Shown here one piece after another: positions 37,658 to 50,992 of a DNA stretch of 64,000 nt (position 1 is its first letter; each line of letters starts with the position of its first letter). The position numbers and the translations under genes are program-made. The stretch is from contig OX422188.1 of assembly GCA_949130485.1 (NCBI GenBank), positions 1,883,722 through 1,947,721 of the forward strand, read 5' to 3'. This DNA is from Agelas oroides (Eukaryota > Porifera > Demospongiae > Agelasida > Agelasidae). The notes beneath the pieces were generated by a model. It searched no databases and had not been told where the DNA came from. It saw only the letters and a program-made list of their open reading frames with translations.

Positions 37658-40600
37658 CATTCTACCATGGCTCTACTTGACTCTACTTGACTCTCCTGAA
37701 CTCTACCATGGCTCTACTTGACTTTACATTACTCTATACTACGTTCTACCATGGCTCTACTTGGCTCTACTTGACTCTTCTACACACTACCATGGCTCTA
37801 CTACATTCTACCATGGCTCTACTTAACCATACTTGACTCTCCTACACTCTACCATGGTTCTACTCCATTCTACCATGGCTCTACTCCATTCTACCATGGC
37901 TCTACTTGACTCTCCTACACTCTACCGTGGCTCTCGTATGCTCTACTTGACACTACTACACTCTACCATGTCTCTACTTGACTCTACTTGACTCTACTAC
38001 ACTCTACCATGGATCTATTTGACTTTACATTACTCTACTACGTTCTACGATTCCTCTACTTGGCTCCACTTGGCTCTACTACATTCTACCATGGCTCTAC
38101 ATGATTCTACTTGACTCTCCTACACACTATCATGGCTCTACTTGGCTCTACGTGGCTCTACTACACTCTACCATGGCTCTACTTGACTCTGCTATGCTGT
38201 ACCATGGCTCTACTTGGCTCTACTTGGCTCTACTACACTCTACCATGACTCTACTCCATTCTACCATGGCTCTACTTAACTCTACTTGACTCTGCTACAC
38301 TCTACCATGGGTCTACTTGACTCTACTTTGCTCTACTACATTCTACCATGGCTCTCGATGGCTCTACTTGACTCTACTACACTCTACCATGGCTCTACTT
38401 GGCTCTACTTGACTCTACTACATTCTACCATGGATCTATTTGACTTTACATTACTCTACTACGTTCTACCATTCCTCTACTTGGCTCTACTTGGCTCTAC
38501 TACATTCTACCATGGCTCTACATGATTCTACTTGACTCTCCTACACACTATCATGGCTCTACTTGGCTCTACGTGGCTCTACTACACTCTACCATGGCTC
38601 TAGTTGACTCTGCTATGCTGTACCATGGCTCTACTTGGCTCTACTTGGCTCTACTACACTCTACCATGGCTCTCGTTGGCTCTACTTGACTCTACTACAC
38701 TCTACCATGGCTCTACTTGGCTCTACTTGACTCTACTACACTCTACCATGGATCTATTTGACTTTACATTACTCTACTACGTTCTACCATGCCTGTACTT
38801 GGCTCTACTTGGCTCTACTACATTCTACCATGGCTCTACATGATTCTACTTGACTCTCCTACACACTATCATGGCTCTACTTGGCTCTACGTGGCTCTAC
38901 TACACTCTACCATGACTCTACTCCATTCTACCATGGCTCTACTTAACTCTACTTGACTCTGCTACACTCTACCATGGGTCTACTTGACTCTACTTTGCTC
39001 TACTACACTCTACCATGGCTCTCGTTGGCTCTACTTGACTCTACTACACTCTACCATGGCTCTACTTGGCTCTACTTGACTCTACTACACTCTACCATGG
39101 CTCTATACTTCACTTTACATTACTCTACTACGTTCTACCATGGCTCTAAGTGACTGTACACTACTTTACAACACTCTACCATGGTTCTCCTTGACTCTAC
39201 TTGACTTTCCTACACTCTACCATGTCTCTACTTGACTCTACTGGGCTCTACTACACTCCACCATGGCTCTCATTGTCTGTACTTGACTCTACTACACTCT
39301 AAGATGGATCTACTCGGCTCTCCTTGACTCTACTGCATTCCTCCACGGCTCTACTTCTCACTACTACACTCTACCATGGTTCTCTACTTGACTCTACTAC
39401 ACTGTACCATAGTTCTCTACTTGACTCTCCTACACTCTACCATGGCTCTACTTGCCTCTACTGGGCTCTACTACACTCTACCATGGCTCTCGTTCCCTCT
39501 ACTTGAGTCCACTACACTCTACCATGGCTCTACTCGGCTCTACTTGACTCTACTATACTCTACCATGGCTCTACTTGACTTTACATTACTCTACTACGTT
39601 CTACCATACCTCTAATTGGCTCTACTTGGCTCTACTACATTCTATCATGGCTCTACGTGATTCTACTTGACTCTCCTACACACTATCATGACTCTACTTG
39701 TCTCTACGTGGCTCTACTACACTCTACCATGGCTCTACTTGGCTCTACTTGACTCTACTGTGCTGTACCATGGCTCTACTTGGCTCTACTTGGCTCTACT
39801 ACACTCTACCATGACTCTACTCCATTCTACCATGGCTCTACTTGACTCTACTTGACTCTCCTACACTCTACCATGGGTCTACTTGACTCTACTACACTCT
39901 ACCATGGCTCTCGTTGGTTCTACTTGACTCTACTACATTCTACCATGGCTCTACTTCACTTTACATTACTCTACTACTTTCTACCATGGCTCTACTTGAC
40001 TCTACTTCACTCTACTCCACTCTACTATGTGTCTACTTGGCTATAATTGGCTCTACTACAATCTACCATGGCTCTCGTTGGCTCTACTTGACTCTACTAC
40101 CCTCTACCATGGATCTAATTGGCTCTACGTGGCTCTACTGCACTCTACCATCACGCTACTTGACTCTACCTGAATCTACTTGAGGCTACTACACTCTACC
40201 ATGGATATACTTGACTCTACTTCACTCTACTGCCCTCCACCATGGCTCTACATGCCTATACCTGACTCTACTTCACTGTGCAATGGCTCCACTTAGCTCT
40301 ACTTGGCTCTACTACACTCTACCATTGCTCTACTACATTCTACCGTGCCTCTACGTGACTGTACCTGACTCTACTACACTTTACAATGGTTCTACTTGGC
40401 TCTCCTTGACTCTACTTTACCTTACCATGGCTGTACTTGGCTCTACTTGACTCTGCTGCACTCTACCATGGCTCTACTTGGCTCTACTTTGCTATACTAT
40501 ACTCTACCATGGCTCTACTACAGTCTACCATGGTTCTACTTGACTCTATTTGACTTTACTGCACTCTAGCATGGCTCTACTTGACTCTACCTGAATCTGC

Positions 40601-41374
40601 TTGACGCTACTACACTCTACCATTGATCTATTTGACTCTACTTGACTTTACTACACTCTACAATGGCCCTACTCATCTCTACTATGCTCTACTACACTCT
40701 TCCATGGCTCTACTTGGTTCTACTGCATTCTACCATTGCTCTACTTGACTCACCGTGACTCTATTACATTCTACCATGGTTCTACTTGATTCTACTTGAC
40801 TCTATTACACTCTACCATGGCTCTACTTTGCTCTACTTGACTCTACTACACTCTACCATGGCTGTAGTTGGCTCTACTTGGCTCTACTACATTCTATCTT
40901 GGCTCTACTGAATTCTACCATGGCTCTGCTTGTCTGTAAATGACTTTACAACACTCTACCATGGCTCTACTCGACTCTACTTGACTCTACTGCACTCCAC
41001 CATGGCTCTATATGGCTCTACCATACTCTACTTCACTCTACCCGGCATGGCTCTACTTGGCTCTACCTGCGTCTACTAGACTCTACCATGGCATTCTACC
41101 ATGTCTCTACTTGAATCTACATGACTCTAAAACATTCTACCATGGCATTACTTGACCCTACTTCACTCCACTACCCTCTACCATGGCTCTACGTGACTCT
41201 ATGTGAATCTACTTGTCTCTACTACACTCTGCCATGGATCTACTTGACTCTACTTGACTTTACTACACTCCACCATGGTTCTACATGCATGTCTCTACTT
41301 GGCTGTACTACACTCTTCCATTGGCTCTACTTGGCTCTACTTTGCTCTACTACACTCTACCATGGCTCTCGTTG

Positions 41375-44300
41375 GCTCTACATTGCTCTACTACACTCTA
41401 CCATGGCTCTAAACTCTACCATGGCTCTACTTGACTCTAGTTTTCTGTACCACATTTTATCATGGCTCTATACTTGGCTCTCTTTGACACTACTACATTA
41501 TTTCATGGCTCTACTTGACTCTTTATTAATCTACTACACTCTACCATGGCTCTACTTGGCTCTACTACACTCTAACATGGCTGTACTTGACTTTATAAGT
41601 TACTCTACTACGTTCTACCATGGCTCCACTTGACTTTTCTACACTCTACCATGGCTCTACTTGACTCTACTACACTCTACCATGGCTCTTCTACACTCTA
41701 CCATTGCTCTACTTGACTCTATTACACCCTACCATGTGCTCTAGTTGGCTCTATACTTGGCTGTACACCATTCTACCATGGCTCTACTTGACTCTACTTT
41801 CCTGTACTACATTCTACAATGGCTCTACCTGCGTCTCCTTGACTCTACTACACTCTACCATGGCTCTACTACATTCTACCATTGCTCTACTTGACTCTAT
41901 TTGACTCTCCTACACCCTACCATGGGCTCTAGTTGGCTCTACTTGGCTCTACTACACTCTAACATGGCTTTACTCCATTCTACTATGGCTCTACTGGACT
42001 CTACTTGACTCTCCTACAGTCTAACATGGCTCTACTTGACTCTACTACACTCTACCATGGATCTACGTAGCTCTATCTACTGCACTCTACCATGGCTCCA
42101 CTTAGCTCTACTTTACACTACTACACTCTACCATGGCTCTAGTTGGCTCTATACTGCACTCTACCATGGCTCTACTACATTCTACCATGGCTCTACGTGA
42201 CTCTACTTGACTCGACTACACTTTACCATAGCTCTACTTGGCTCTACTGGACTCTACTACACTCTACCGTGGCTCCACTACATTCTACCATGGTTCTATG
42301 TGACTGTACTTGTCTCTACTACACTTTAGCATGGCTCTACTGGGCTCTACATGACTGTACTACAATCTATTATGGCTCTACTTGGCTCTACTTGGCACTA
42401 CTACACTCTACCATGGATCTACTACATTCTACAATGGCTCTAGTGACTCTACTACACTTAACCATGGCTCCACTTGGCTCTATTACACCCTACCATGTGC
42501 TCTAGTTGGCTCTATACTTGGCTGTACACCATTCTACCATGGCTCTACTTGACACTACTTTCCTGTACTACATTCTACAATGGCTCTACCTGCGTCTCCT
42601 TGACTCTACTACACTCTACCATGGCTCTACTACATTCTACCATTGCTCTACTTGACTCTATTTGACTCTCCTACACCCTACCATGGGCTCTAGTTGGCTC
42701 TACTTGGCTCTACTACACCCTAACATGGCTTTACTCCATTCTACTATGGCTCTACTGGACTCTACTTGACTCTCCTACAGTCTACCATGGCTCTACTTGA
42801 CTCTACTACACTCTACCATGGATCTACTTAGCTCTATCTACTGCACTCTACCATGGCTCCACTTAGCTCTACTTTACACTACTACACTCTACCATGGCTC
42901 TACTTGGCTCTATACTGCACTCTACCATGGGTCTACTACATTCTACCATGGCTCTACGTGACTGTACTTGACTCTACTACACTTTTCCATGGCTCTACGT
43001 GGCTCTACTTGACTCTACTACACTCTACCATGGCTCCACTACATTCTACCATGGCTCTATGTGACTGTACTTGACTCTACTACACTTTAGCATGGCTCTA
43101 CTGGGCTCTACATGACTGTACTACAATCTATTATGGCAATACTTGGCTCTACTTGGCACTACTACACTCTACCATGGATCTACTACATTCTACAATGGCT
43201 CTACGTGACTCTACTACACTTAACCATGGCTCTACTTGGCTCTACTTGACTCTACTACACTCTACCATGGCTCTACTTGGCTCTACTGTGCTCTACTACA
43301 CTCTACCATGGCTCTACTTGACTCTCGTTTCCTGTACTACATTTTACCATGGTTCTACTTGGCTCTCTTTGACTCTACTACATTCTTCCATGGCTCTTCA
43401 TTACTCTACTACATTCTACTATGGCTCTACCTGCCTCTACTTGACTCTACTACACTCTACCATGGCACTAGTTGGCTCTACTTGACTCTAGCTACTACAC
43501 TCTACCATGGCTCTACTTGACTTTACTTTGCTCTACTACACCCTACCAAGGCTCTCGTTGGCTCTTCTTGACTCTACTACACTCTACCATGGCACTACAT
43601 GGCTCTATTTGTCTCTACTCTATATACACTCTACCATGGCTCTACGTGAACTTACATTACTCTTCTACGTTCTACCATGGCTCTACTTGGCTCTACTTGA
43701 CTCTTCTACACTATACCATGGCTCTGCTTGGCTCTACTACACTTTACCATGGCTCTACTTGGCTCTACTTGACTCTACTACACTCTACCATGGCTCTACT
43801 TGGCTCTACTTTGCTCTACTATACACTCTACCATGGCTCTACACCATTCTACCATGGCTCTACTTGACTCTAGTTTCCTGTACTACATTTTACCATGGTT
43901 CTAGTTGGCTCTCTTTGACTCTATTACATTCTTCCATGGCTCTTCATTACTCTACTACGTTCTACCATGGCTCTAGTTGGCTCTACTTGCCTTTACTACA
44001 CTCTTCCATGGCTCTACTCATTTCTACCATGGATCTACTTGACTCTACTTGTCTCTCCTACACTCTACCATGGCTCTACTTGACTTTACTTTGCTCTACT
44101 ACACTCTACCATGGCTCTACATCATTCTACCATTGCTCTATACTTGACTCACCATGACTCTACTACATTCTACCATGGTTCTACTGGAATCTACTTTACT
44201 CTATTACACTCTACCATGGCTCTACTTTGCTCTACTTGACTCTACTACACTCTACCATGGCTCTACTTGGCTGTACTTGTCTCTACTGCATTCCACTATG

Positions 44301-47300
44301 GTTCTATATGGCTCTACCAGACTGTACTACAGTCTACCATGGTTGTACTTGGCTCTAGCTACTTGGCTCTACTACACTCTACCATGGCTCTATACCATTC
44401 TACTATGGATCTACTTGTCTCTACTTGGCTCTACTGCATTCTACCATGTCTCTACATGACTGTACATGACTTTACAACAGTCTACCATGACTCTACTTGA
44501 TTCTACTTGACTCTACTGCACTCCACCATGGCTCTACCACACTCTACTACACTCTATACCATGGCTCTCCTTGATACTACTACATTCTTCCATGGCTCTA
44601 CTTGGCTTTTCATTAATCTACTACGTCCTACCATGGCTCTACTTGCCTCTACTTGACTCTACTATACACTCTACCATGGCTCTACTTGACTCTACTACAC
44701 TCTACCATGTCTCTACTTGGCTCTACTACACTCTACCATGGCTCTACTACATTCTATACCATCGCTCTACTTGACTCTATTTGACTCTCTTACACTCTAC
44801 CAAGGCTCTACTTGGCTCTACTTGACTCTACTACACTCTACCGTGGCTCTAGTTGGCTCTACTTGGCTCTACACCATTCTACCATGGCTCTACTTGAGTC
44901 TACTTTCCTGTACTACATTCTACTATGGCTCTACTTGCCTCTCCTTGACTCTACTACATTCATCCATGGCTCTACTTGACTCTTCATTACTCTACTATGT
45001 TCTACCATGGCTCTACTTGGCTATACTTGACTCTACTATACTCTAACATGGCTCTATGTGGCTCTACTTGGCTCTACTACACTCTAACATGGCTTTACTC
45101 CATTCGACTATGGCTCTACTGCACTCTACTTGACTCTCCTACAGTTTACCATGGCTCTACTTGACTCTACTACACTTTACCATGGCTCTACTTGACTCTA
45201 CTTGATTCTACTACTCTCTACCATGGCTCTACTTGGCTCTACATTGCTCTACTACACTCTACCATGGCTCTAAACTCTACCATGGCTCTACTTGACTCTA
45301 GTTTTCTGTACCACATTTTATCATGGCTCTATACTTGGCTCTCTTTGACACTACTACATTATTTCATGGCTCTACTTGACTCTTTATTAATCTACTACAC
45401 TCTACCATGGCTCTACTTGGCTCTACTACACTCTAACATGGCTGTACTTGACTTTATAAGTTACTCTACTACGTTCTACCATGGCTCCACTTGACTTTTC
45501 TACACTCTACCATGGCTCTACTTGACTCTACTACACTCTACCATGGCTCTTCTACACTCTACCATTGCTCTACTTGACTCTATTACACCCTACCATGTGC
45601 TCTAGTTGGCTCTATACTTGGCTGTACACCATTCTACCATGGCTCTACTTGACTCTACTTTCCTGTACTACATTCTACAATGGCTCTACCTGCGTCTCCT
45701 TGACTCTACTACACTCTACCATGGCTCTACTACATTCTACCATTGCTCTACTTGACTCTATTTGACTCTCCTACACCCTACCATGGGCTCTAGTTGGCTC
45801 TACTTGGCTCTACTACACTCTAACATGGCTTTACTCCATTCTACTATGGCTCTACTGGACTCTACTTGACTCTCCTACAGTCTAACATGGCTCTACTTGA
45901 CTCTACTACACTCTACCATGGATCTACGTAGCTCTATCTACTGCACTCTACCATGGCTCCACTTAGCTCTACTTTACACTACTACACTCTACCATGGCTC
46001 TAGTTGGCTCTATACTGCACTCTACCATGGCTCTACTACATTCTACCATGGCTCTACGTGACTCTACTTGACTCGACTACACTTTACCATAGCTCTACTT
46101 GGCTCTACTGGACTCTACTACACTCTACCGTGGCTCCACTACATTCTACCATGGTTCTATGTGACTGTACTTGTCTCTACTACACTTTAGCATGGCTCTA
46201 CTGGGCTCTACATGACTGTACTACAATCTATTATGGCTCTACTTGGCTCTACTTGGCACTACTACACTCTACCATGGATCTACTACATTCTACAATGGCT
46301 CTAGTGACTCTACTACACTTAACCATGGCTCCACTTGGCTCTATTACACCCTACCATGTGCTCTAGTTGGCTCTATACTTGGCTGTACACCATTCTACCA
46401 TGGCTCTACTTGACACTACTTTCCTGTACTACATTCTACAATGGCTCTACCTGCGTCTCCTTGACTCTACTACACTCTACCATGGCTCTACTACATTCTA
46501 CCATTGCTCTACTTGACTCTATTTGACTCTCCTACACCCTACCATGGGCTCTAGTTGGCTCTACTTGGCTCTACTACACCCTAACATGGCTTTACTCCAT
46601 TCTACTATGGCTCTACTGGACTCTACTTGACTCTCCTACAGTCTACCATGGCTCTACTTGACTCTACTACACTCTACCATGGATCTACTTAGCTCTATCT
46701 ACTGCACTCTACCATGGCTCCACTTAGCTCTACTTTACACTACTACACTCTACCATGGCTCTACTTGGCTCTATACTGCACTCTACCATGGGTCTACTAC
46801 ATTCTACCATGGCTCTACGTGACTGTACTTGACTCTACTACACTTTTCCATGGCTCTACGTGGCTCTACTTGACTCTACTACACTCTACCATGGCTCCAC
46901 TACATTCTACCATGGCTCTATGTGACTGTACTTGACTCTACTACACTTTAGCATGGCTCTACTGGGCTCTACATGACTGTACTACAATCTATTATGGCAA
47001 TACTTGGCTCTACTTGGCACTACTACACTCTACCATGGATCTACTACATTCTACAATGGCTCTACGTGACTCTACTACACTTAACCATGGCTCTACTTGG
47101 CTCTACTTGACTCTACTACACTCTACCATGGCTCTACTTGGCTCTACTGTGCTCTACTACACTCTACCATGGCTCTACTTGACTCTCGTTTCCTGTACTA
47201 CATTTTACCATGGTTCTACTTGGCTCTCTTTGACTCTACTACATTCTTCCATGGCTCTTCATTACTCTACTACATTCTACTATGGCTCTACCTGCCTCTA

Positions 47301-49096
47301 CTTGACTCTACTACACTCTACCATGGCACTAGTTGGCTCTACTTGACTCTAGCTACTACACTCTACCATGGCTCTACTTGACTTTACTTTGCTCTACTAC
47401 ACCCTACCAAGGCTCTCGTTGGCTCTTCTTGACTCTACTACACTCTACCATGGCACTACATGGCTCTATTTGTCTCTACTCTATATACACTCTACCATGG
47501 CTCTACGTGAACTTACATTACTCTTCTACGTTCTACCATGGCTCTACTTGGCTCTACTTGACTCTTCTACACTATACCATGGCTCTGCTTGGCTCTACTA
47601 CACTTTACCATGGCTCTACTTGGCTCTACTTGACTCTACTACACTCTACCATGGCTCTACTTGGCTCTACTTTGCTCTACTATACACTCTACCATGGCTC
47701 TACACCATTCTACCATGGCTCTACTTGACTCTAGTTTCCTGTACTACATTTTACCATGGTTCTAGTTGGCTCTCTTTGACTCTATTACATTCTTCCATGG
47801 CTCTTCATTACTCTACTACGTTCTACCATGGCTCTAGTTGGCTCTACTTGCCTTTACTACACTCTTCCATGGCTCTACTCATTTCTACCATGGATCTACT
47901 TGACTCTACTTGTCTCTCCTACACTCTACCATGGCTCTACTTGACTTTACTTTGCTCTACTACACTCTACCATGGCTCTACATCATTCTACCATTGCTCT
48001 ATACTTGACTCACCATGACTCTACTACATTCTACCATGGTTCTACTGGAATCTACTTTACTCTATTACACTCTACCATGGCTCTACTTTGCTCTACTTGA
48101 CTCTACTACACTCTACCATGGCTCTACTTGGCTGTACTTGTCTCTACTGCATTCCACTATGGTTCTATATGGCTCTACCAGACTGTACTACAGTCTACCA
48201 TGGTTGTACTTGGCTCTAGCTACTTGGCTCTACTACACTCTACCATGGCTCTATACCATTCTACTATGGATCTACTTGTCTCTACTTGGCTCTACTGCAT
48301 TCTACCATGTCTCTACATGACTGTACATGACTTTACAACAGTCTACCATGACTCTACTTGATTCTACTTGACTCTACTGCACTCCACCATGGCTCTACCA
48401 CACTCTACTACACTCTATACCATGGCTCTCCTTGATACTACTACATTCTTCCATGGCTCTACTTGGCTTTTCATTAATCTACTACGTCCTACCATGGCTC
48501 TACTTGCCTCTACTTGACTCTACTATACACTCTACCATGGCTCTACTTGACTCTACTACACTCTACCATGTCTCTACTTGGCTCTACTACACTCTACCAT
48601 GGCTCTACTACATTCTATACCATCGCTCTACTTGACTCTATTTGACTCTCTTACACTCTACCAAGGCTCTACTTGGCTCTACTTGACTCTACTACACTCT
48701 ACCGTGGCTCTAGTTGGCTCTACTTGGCTCTACACCATTCTACCATGGCTCTACTTGAGTCTACTTTCCTGTACTACATTCTACTATGGCTCTACTTGCC
48801 TCTCCTTGACTCTACTACATTCATCCATGGCTCTACTTGACTCTTCATTACTCTACTATGTTCTACCATGGCTCTACTTGGCTATACTTGACTCTACTAT
48901 ACTCTAACATGGCTCTATGTGGCTCTACTTGGCTCTACTACACTCTAACATGGCTTTACTCCATTCGACTATGGCTCTACTGCACTCTACTTGACTCTCC
49001 TACAGTTTACCATGGCTCTACTTGACTCTACTACACTTTACCATGGCTCTACTTGACTCTACTTGATTCTACTACTCTCTACCATGGCTCTACTTG
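41375..49096 (+). repeat. Near-identical 3,861-bp tandem duplication
   Basis: Copies at about 41375-45235 and 45236-49096. Every mark checked recurs at exactly +3,861 (41406/45267, 41704/45565, 42143/46004, 43507/47368, 44717/48578, 44976/48837), and the derived open frames are identical throughout. I saw no difference by eye. From about 49097 a related but clearly diverged, partly deleted third copy continues to about 52.4 kb. Confidence 0.92.
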
Positions 49097-50682
49097 GCTC
49101 TACATTGCTCTACTACACTCTACCATGGCTCTACACCATTCTACCATGGCTCTACTTGACTCTAGTTTCCTGTACTACATTTTACCATGGCTCTACTTGG
49201 CTCTCTTTGACACTACTACATTATTTCATGGCTCTACTTGACTCTTTATTAATCTACTACACTCTATACCATGGCTCTACTTGGCTCTACTACACACTAA
49301 CATGGCTGTACTTGACTTTATAAGTTACTCTACTACGTTCTACCATGGCTCCACTTGACTCTTCTACACTCTACCATGGCTCTACTTGACTCTACTACAC
49401 TCTACCATGGCTCTACTACACTCTACCATTGCTCTACTTGACTCTATTACACCCTACCATGGGCTCTAGTTGGCTCTATACTTGGCTCTACACCATTCTA
49501 CCATGGCTCTACATGACTCTATACTTTCCTGTACTACATTCTACAATGGCTCTACCTGCGTCTCCTTGACTCTACTACACTCTACCATGGCTCTACTTGG
49601 CTCTACTACACTCTACCATGGCTCTACTACATTCTACCATTGCTCTACTTGACTCTATTTGACTCTCCTACACCCTACCATGGGCTCTAGTTGGCTCTAT
49701 ACTACACTCTAACATGGCTTTACTCCATTCTACTATGGCTCTACTGGACTCTACTTGACTCTCCTACAGTCTACCATGGCTCTACTTGACTCTACTACAC
49801 TCTACCATGGATCTACGTAGCTCTATCTACTGCACTCTACCATGGCTCCACTTAGCTCTACTTTACACTACTACACTCTACCATGGCTCTACTTGGCTCT
49901 ATACTGCACTCTACCATGGCTCTACTACATTCTACCATGGCTCTACGTGACTCTACTACACTTTTCCATGGCTCTACGTGGCTCTACTTGACTCTACTAC
50001 ACTCTACCATGGCTCTACACCATTCTACCATGGCTCTACGTGACTCTAGTTTCCTGTACTACATTTTACCATGGTTCTACTTGGCTCTCTTTGACTCTAC
50101 TACATTCTTCCATGGCTCTTCATTATACTACGTTCTACTATGGCTCTACTTGGCTCTACTTGACTCTACTACACTCTACCATGGCTATACTTGACTCTAC
50201 TACACTCTACCATGGCTCTAGTTGGCTCTACTTGCCTTTACTACACTCTTCCATGGCTCTACTCAATTCTACCATGGATCTACTTGACTCTAGTACTTGT
50301 CTCTCCTATACTCTACCATGGCTCTACTTGACTTTACTTTGCTCTACTACACTCTACCATGGCTGTCGTTGGCTCTTCTTGACTCTACTACACTCTACCA
50401 TGGCACTACGTGGCTCTACTTGACTCTACTACACTCTACCATGGCACTACGTGGCTCTATTTAACTCTACTATATCACTCTAACATGGCTCTACGTGACT
50501 TTACATTGCTCTTCTATGTTCTACCATGACTCTACTTGGCTCTACTTGACTCTTCTACACTATACTATGGCTCTGCTTGGGTCTACTGCACTCTACCATG
50601 GGTCTACTACACTCTACCATGGCTCTACTACATTCTAACATGGCTCTGCTTGACTCTACTTGACTCTCCTACACTCTACCTT

Positions 50683-50755
50683 GTCTCGTTCCCAGACCAC
50701 ATTTTTCGCGCGCGCCCGCTTTCCCGCTCGGTGAAAAGTTGTCTGGGCACGAGAC
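50683..50755. mobile_element. 73-bp hairpin mini-element inside the satellite
   Basis: Non-satellite DNA with ends GTCTCGTTCCCAGAC and GTCTGGGCACGAGAC, inverted repeats matching at 14 of 15 positions, around a GC-rich centre (TTCGCGCGCGCCCG). TACACTCTACC occurs on both flanks, but the satellite itself could supply that, so the target duplication cannot be fixed. The termini resemble those of the hairpin at 59137-59192. Confidence 0.8.
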
Positions 50756-50967
50756 TACACTCTACCATTGCTCTACTTGGCTCTACTTGGCTCTACTTGG
50801 CTCTACTTGGCTCTACTACACTCTACTTGGCTCTATATACTTGACTGTACTACGCTGTATCATGGCTCTACTACACTCTACCATGGCTCTACTAGATTCT
50901 ACCATGCCTCTACCTGACTCTACTACACTCTTCCACGGCTATACGTCACTCTACCATGACTCTATCA

Positions 50968-50992
50968 TAGAGCCATGGTAGAGTAAAGTTGA
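50968..50992 (-). repeat. Very short inverted satellite fragment
   Basis: One reverse-oriented piece (AGAGCCATGGTAGAGT) sits between plus-oriented units, next to CTCTATCAT, and forms a small hairpin. Confidence 0.6.

Larger units (their letters stand above)
30270..38500 (+). repeat. 4.4-kb / 3.8-kb higher-order duplication with internal changes
   Basis: Copy 1 starts at about 30270 and copy 2 at about 34692 (both with CTTGGCTCTACTGGATTTTA). The offset falls from about 4,422 to 4,340 bp (31603 matches 35943) and then to 3,788 bp (34313 matches 38101). Copy 2 therefore lacks roughly 80 bp early on. Copy 1 also carries an extra internal tandem segment of about 0.46 kb (31.87 and 32.33 kb, both with GGCTCTCGATCCTTCTACTT). 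Confidence 0.8.

Noticed and set aside
43507-44157. 216-codon open frame in the satellite (and its identical copy at 47368-48018), plus about a hundred shorter ones
   Set aside because: They consist only of repeat words read in rotating frame (LLHSTMALL, LYHGST, YTLPWLYL). They end at whichever CTTGAC comes into phase and have no non-repeat domain. The hydrophobic, membrane-like look comes from CTC/CTA/TAC codons.
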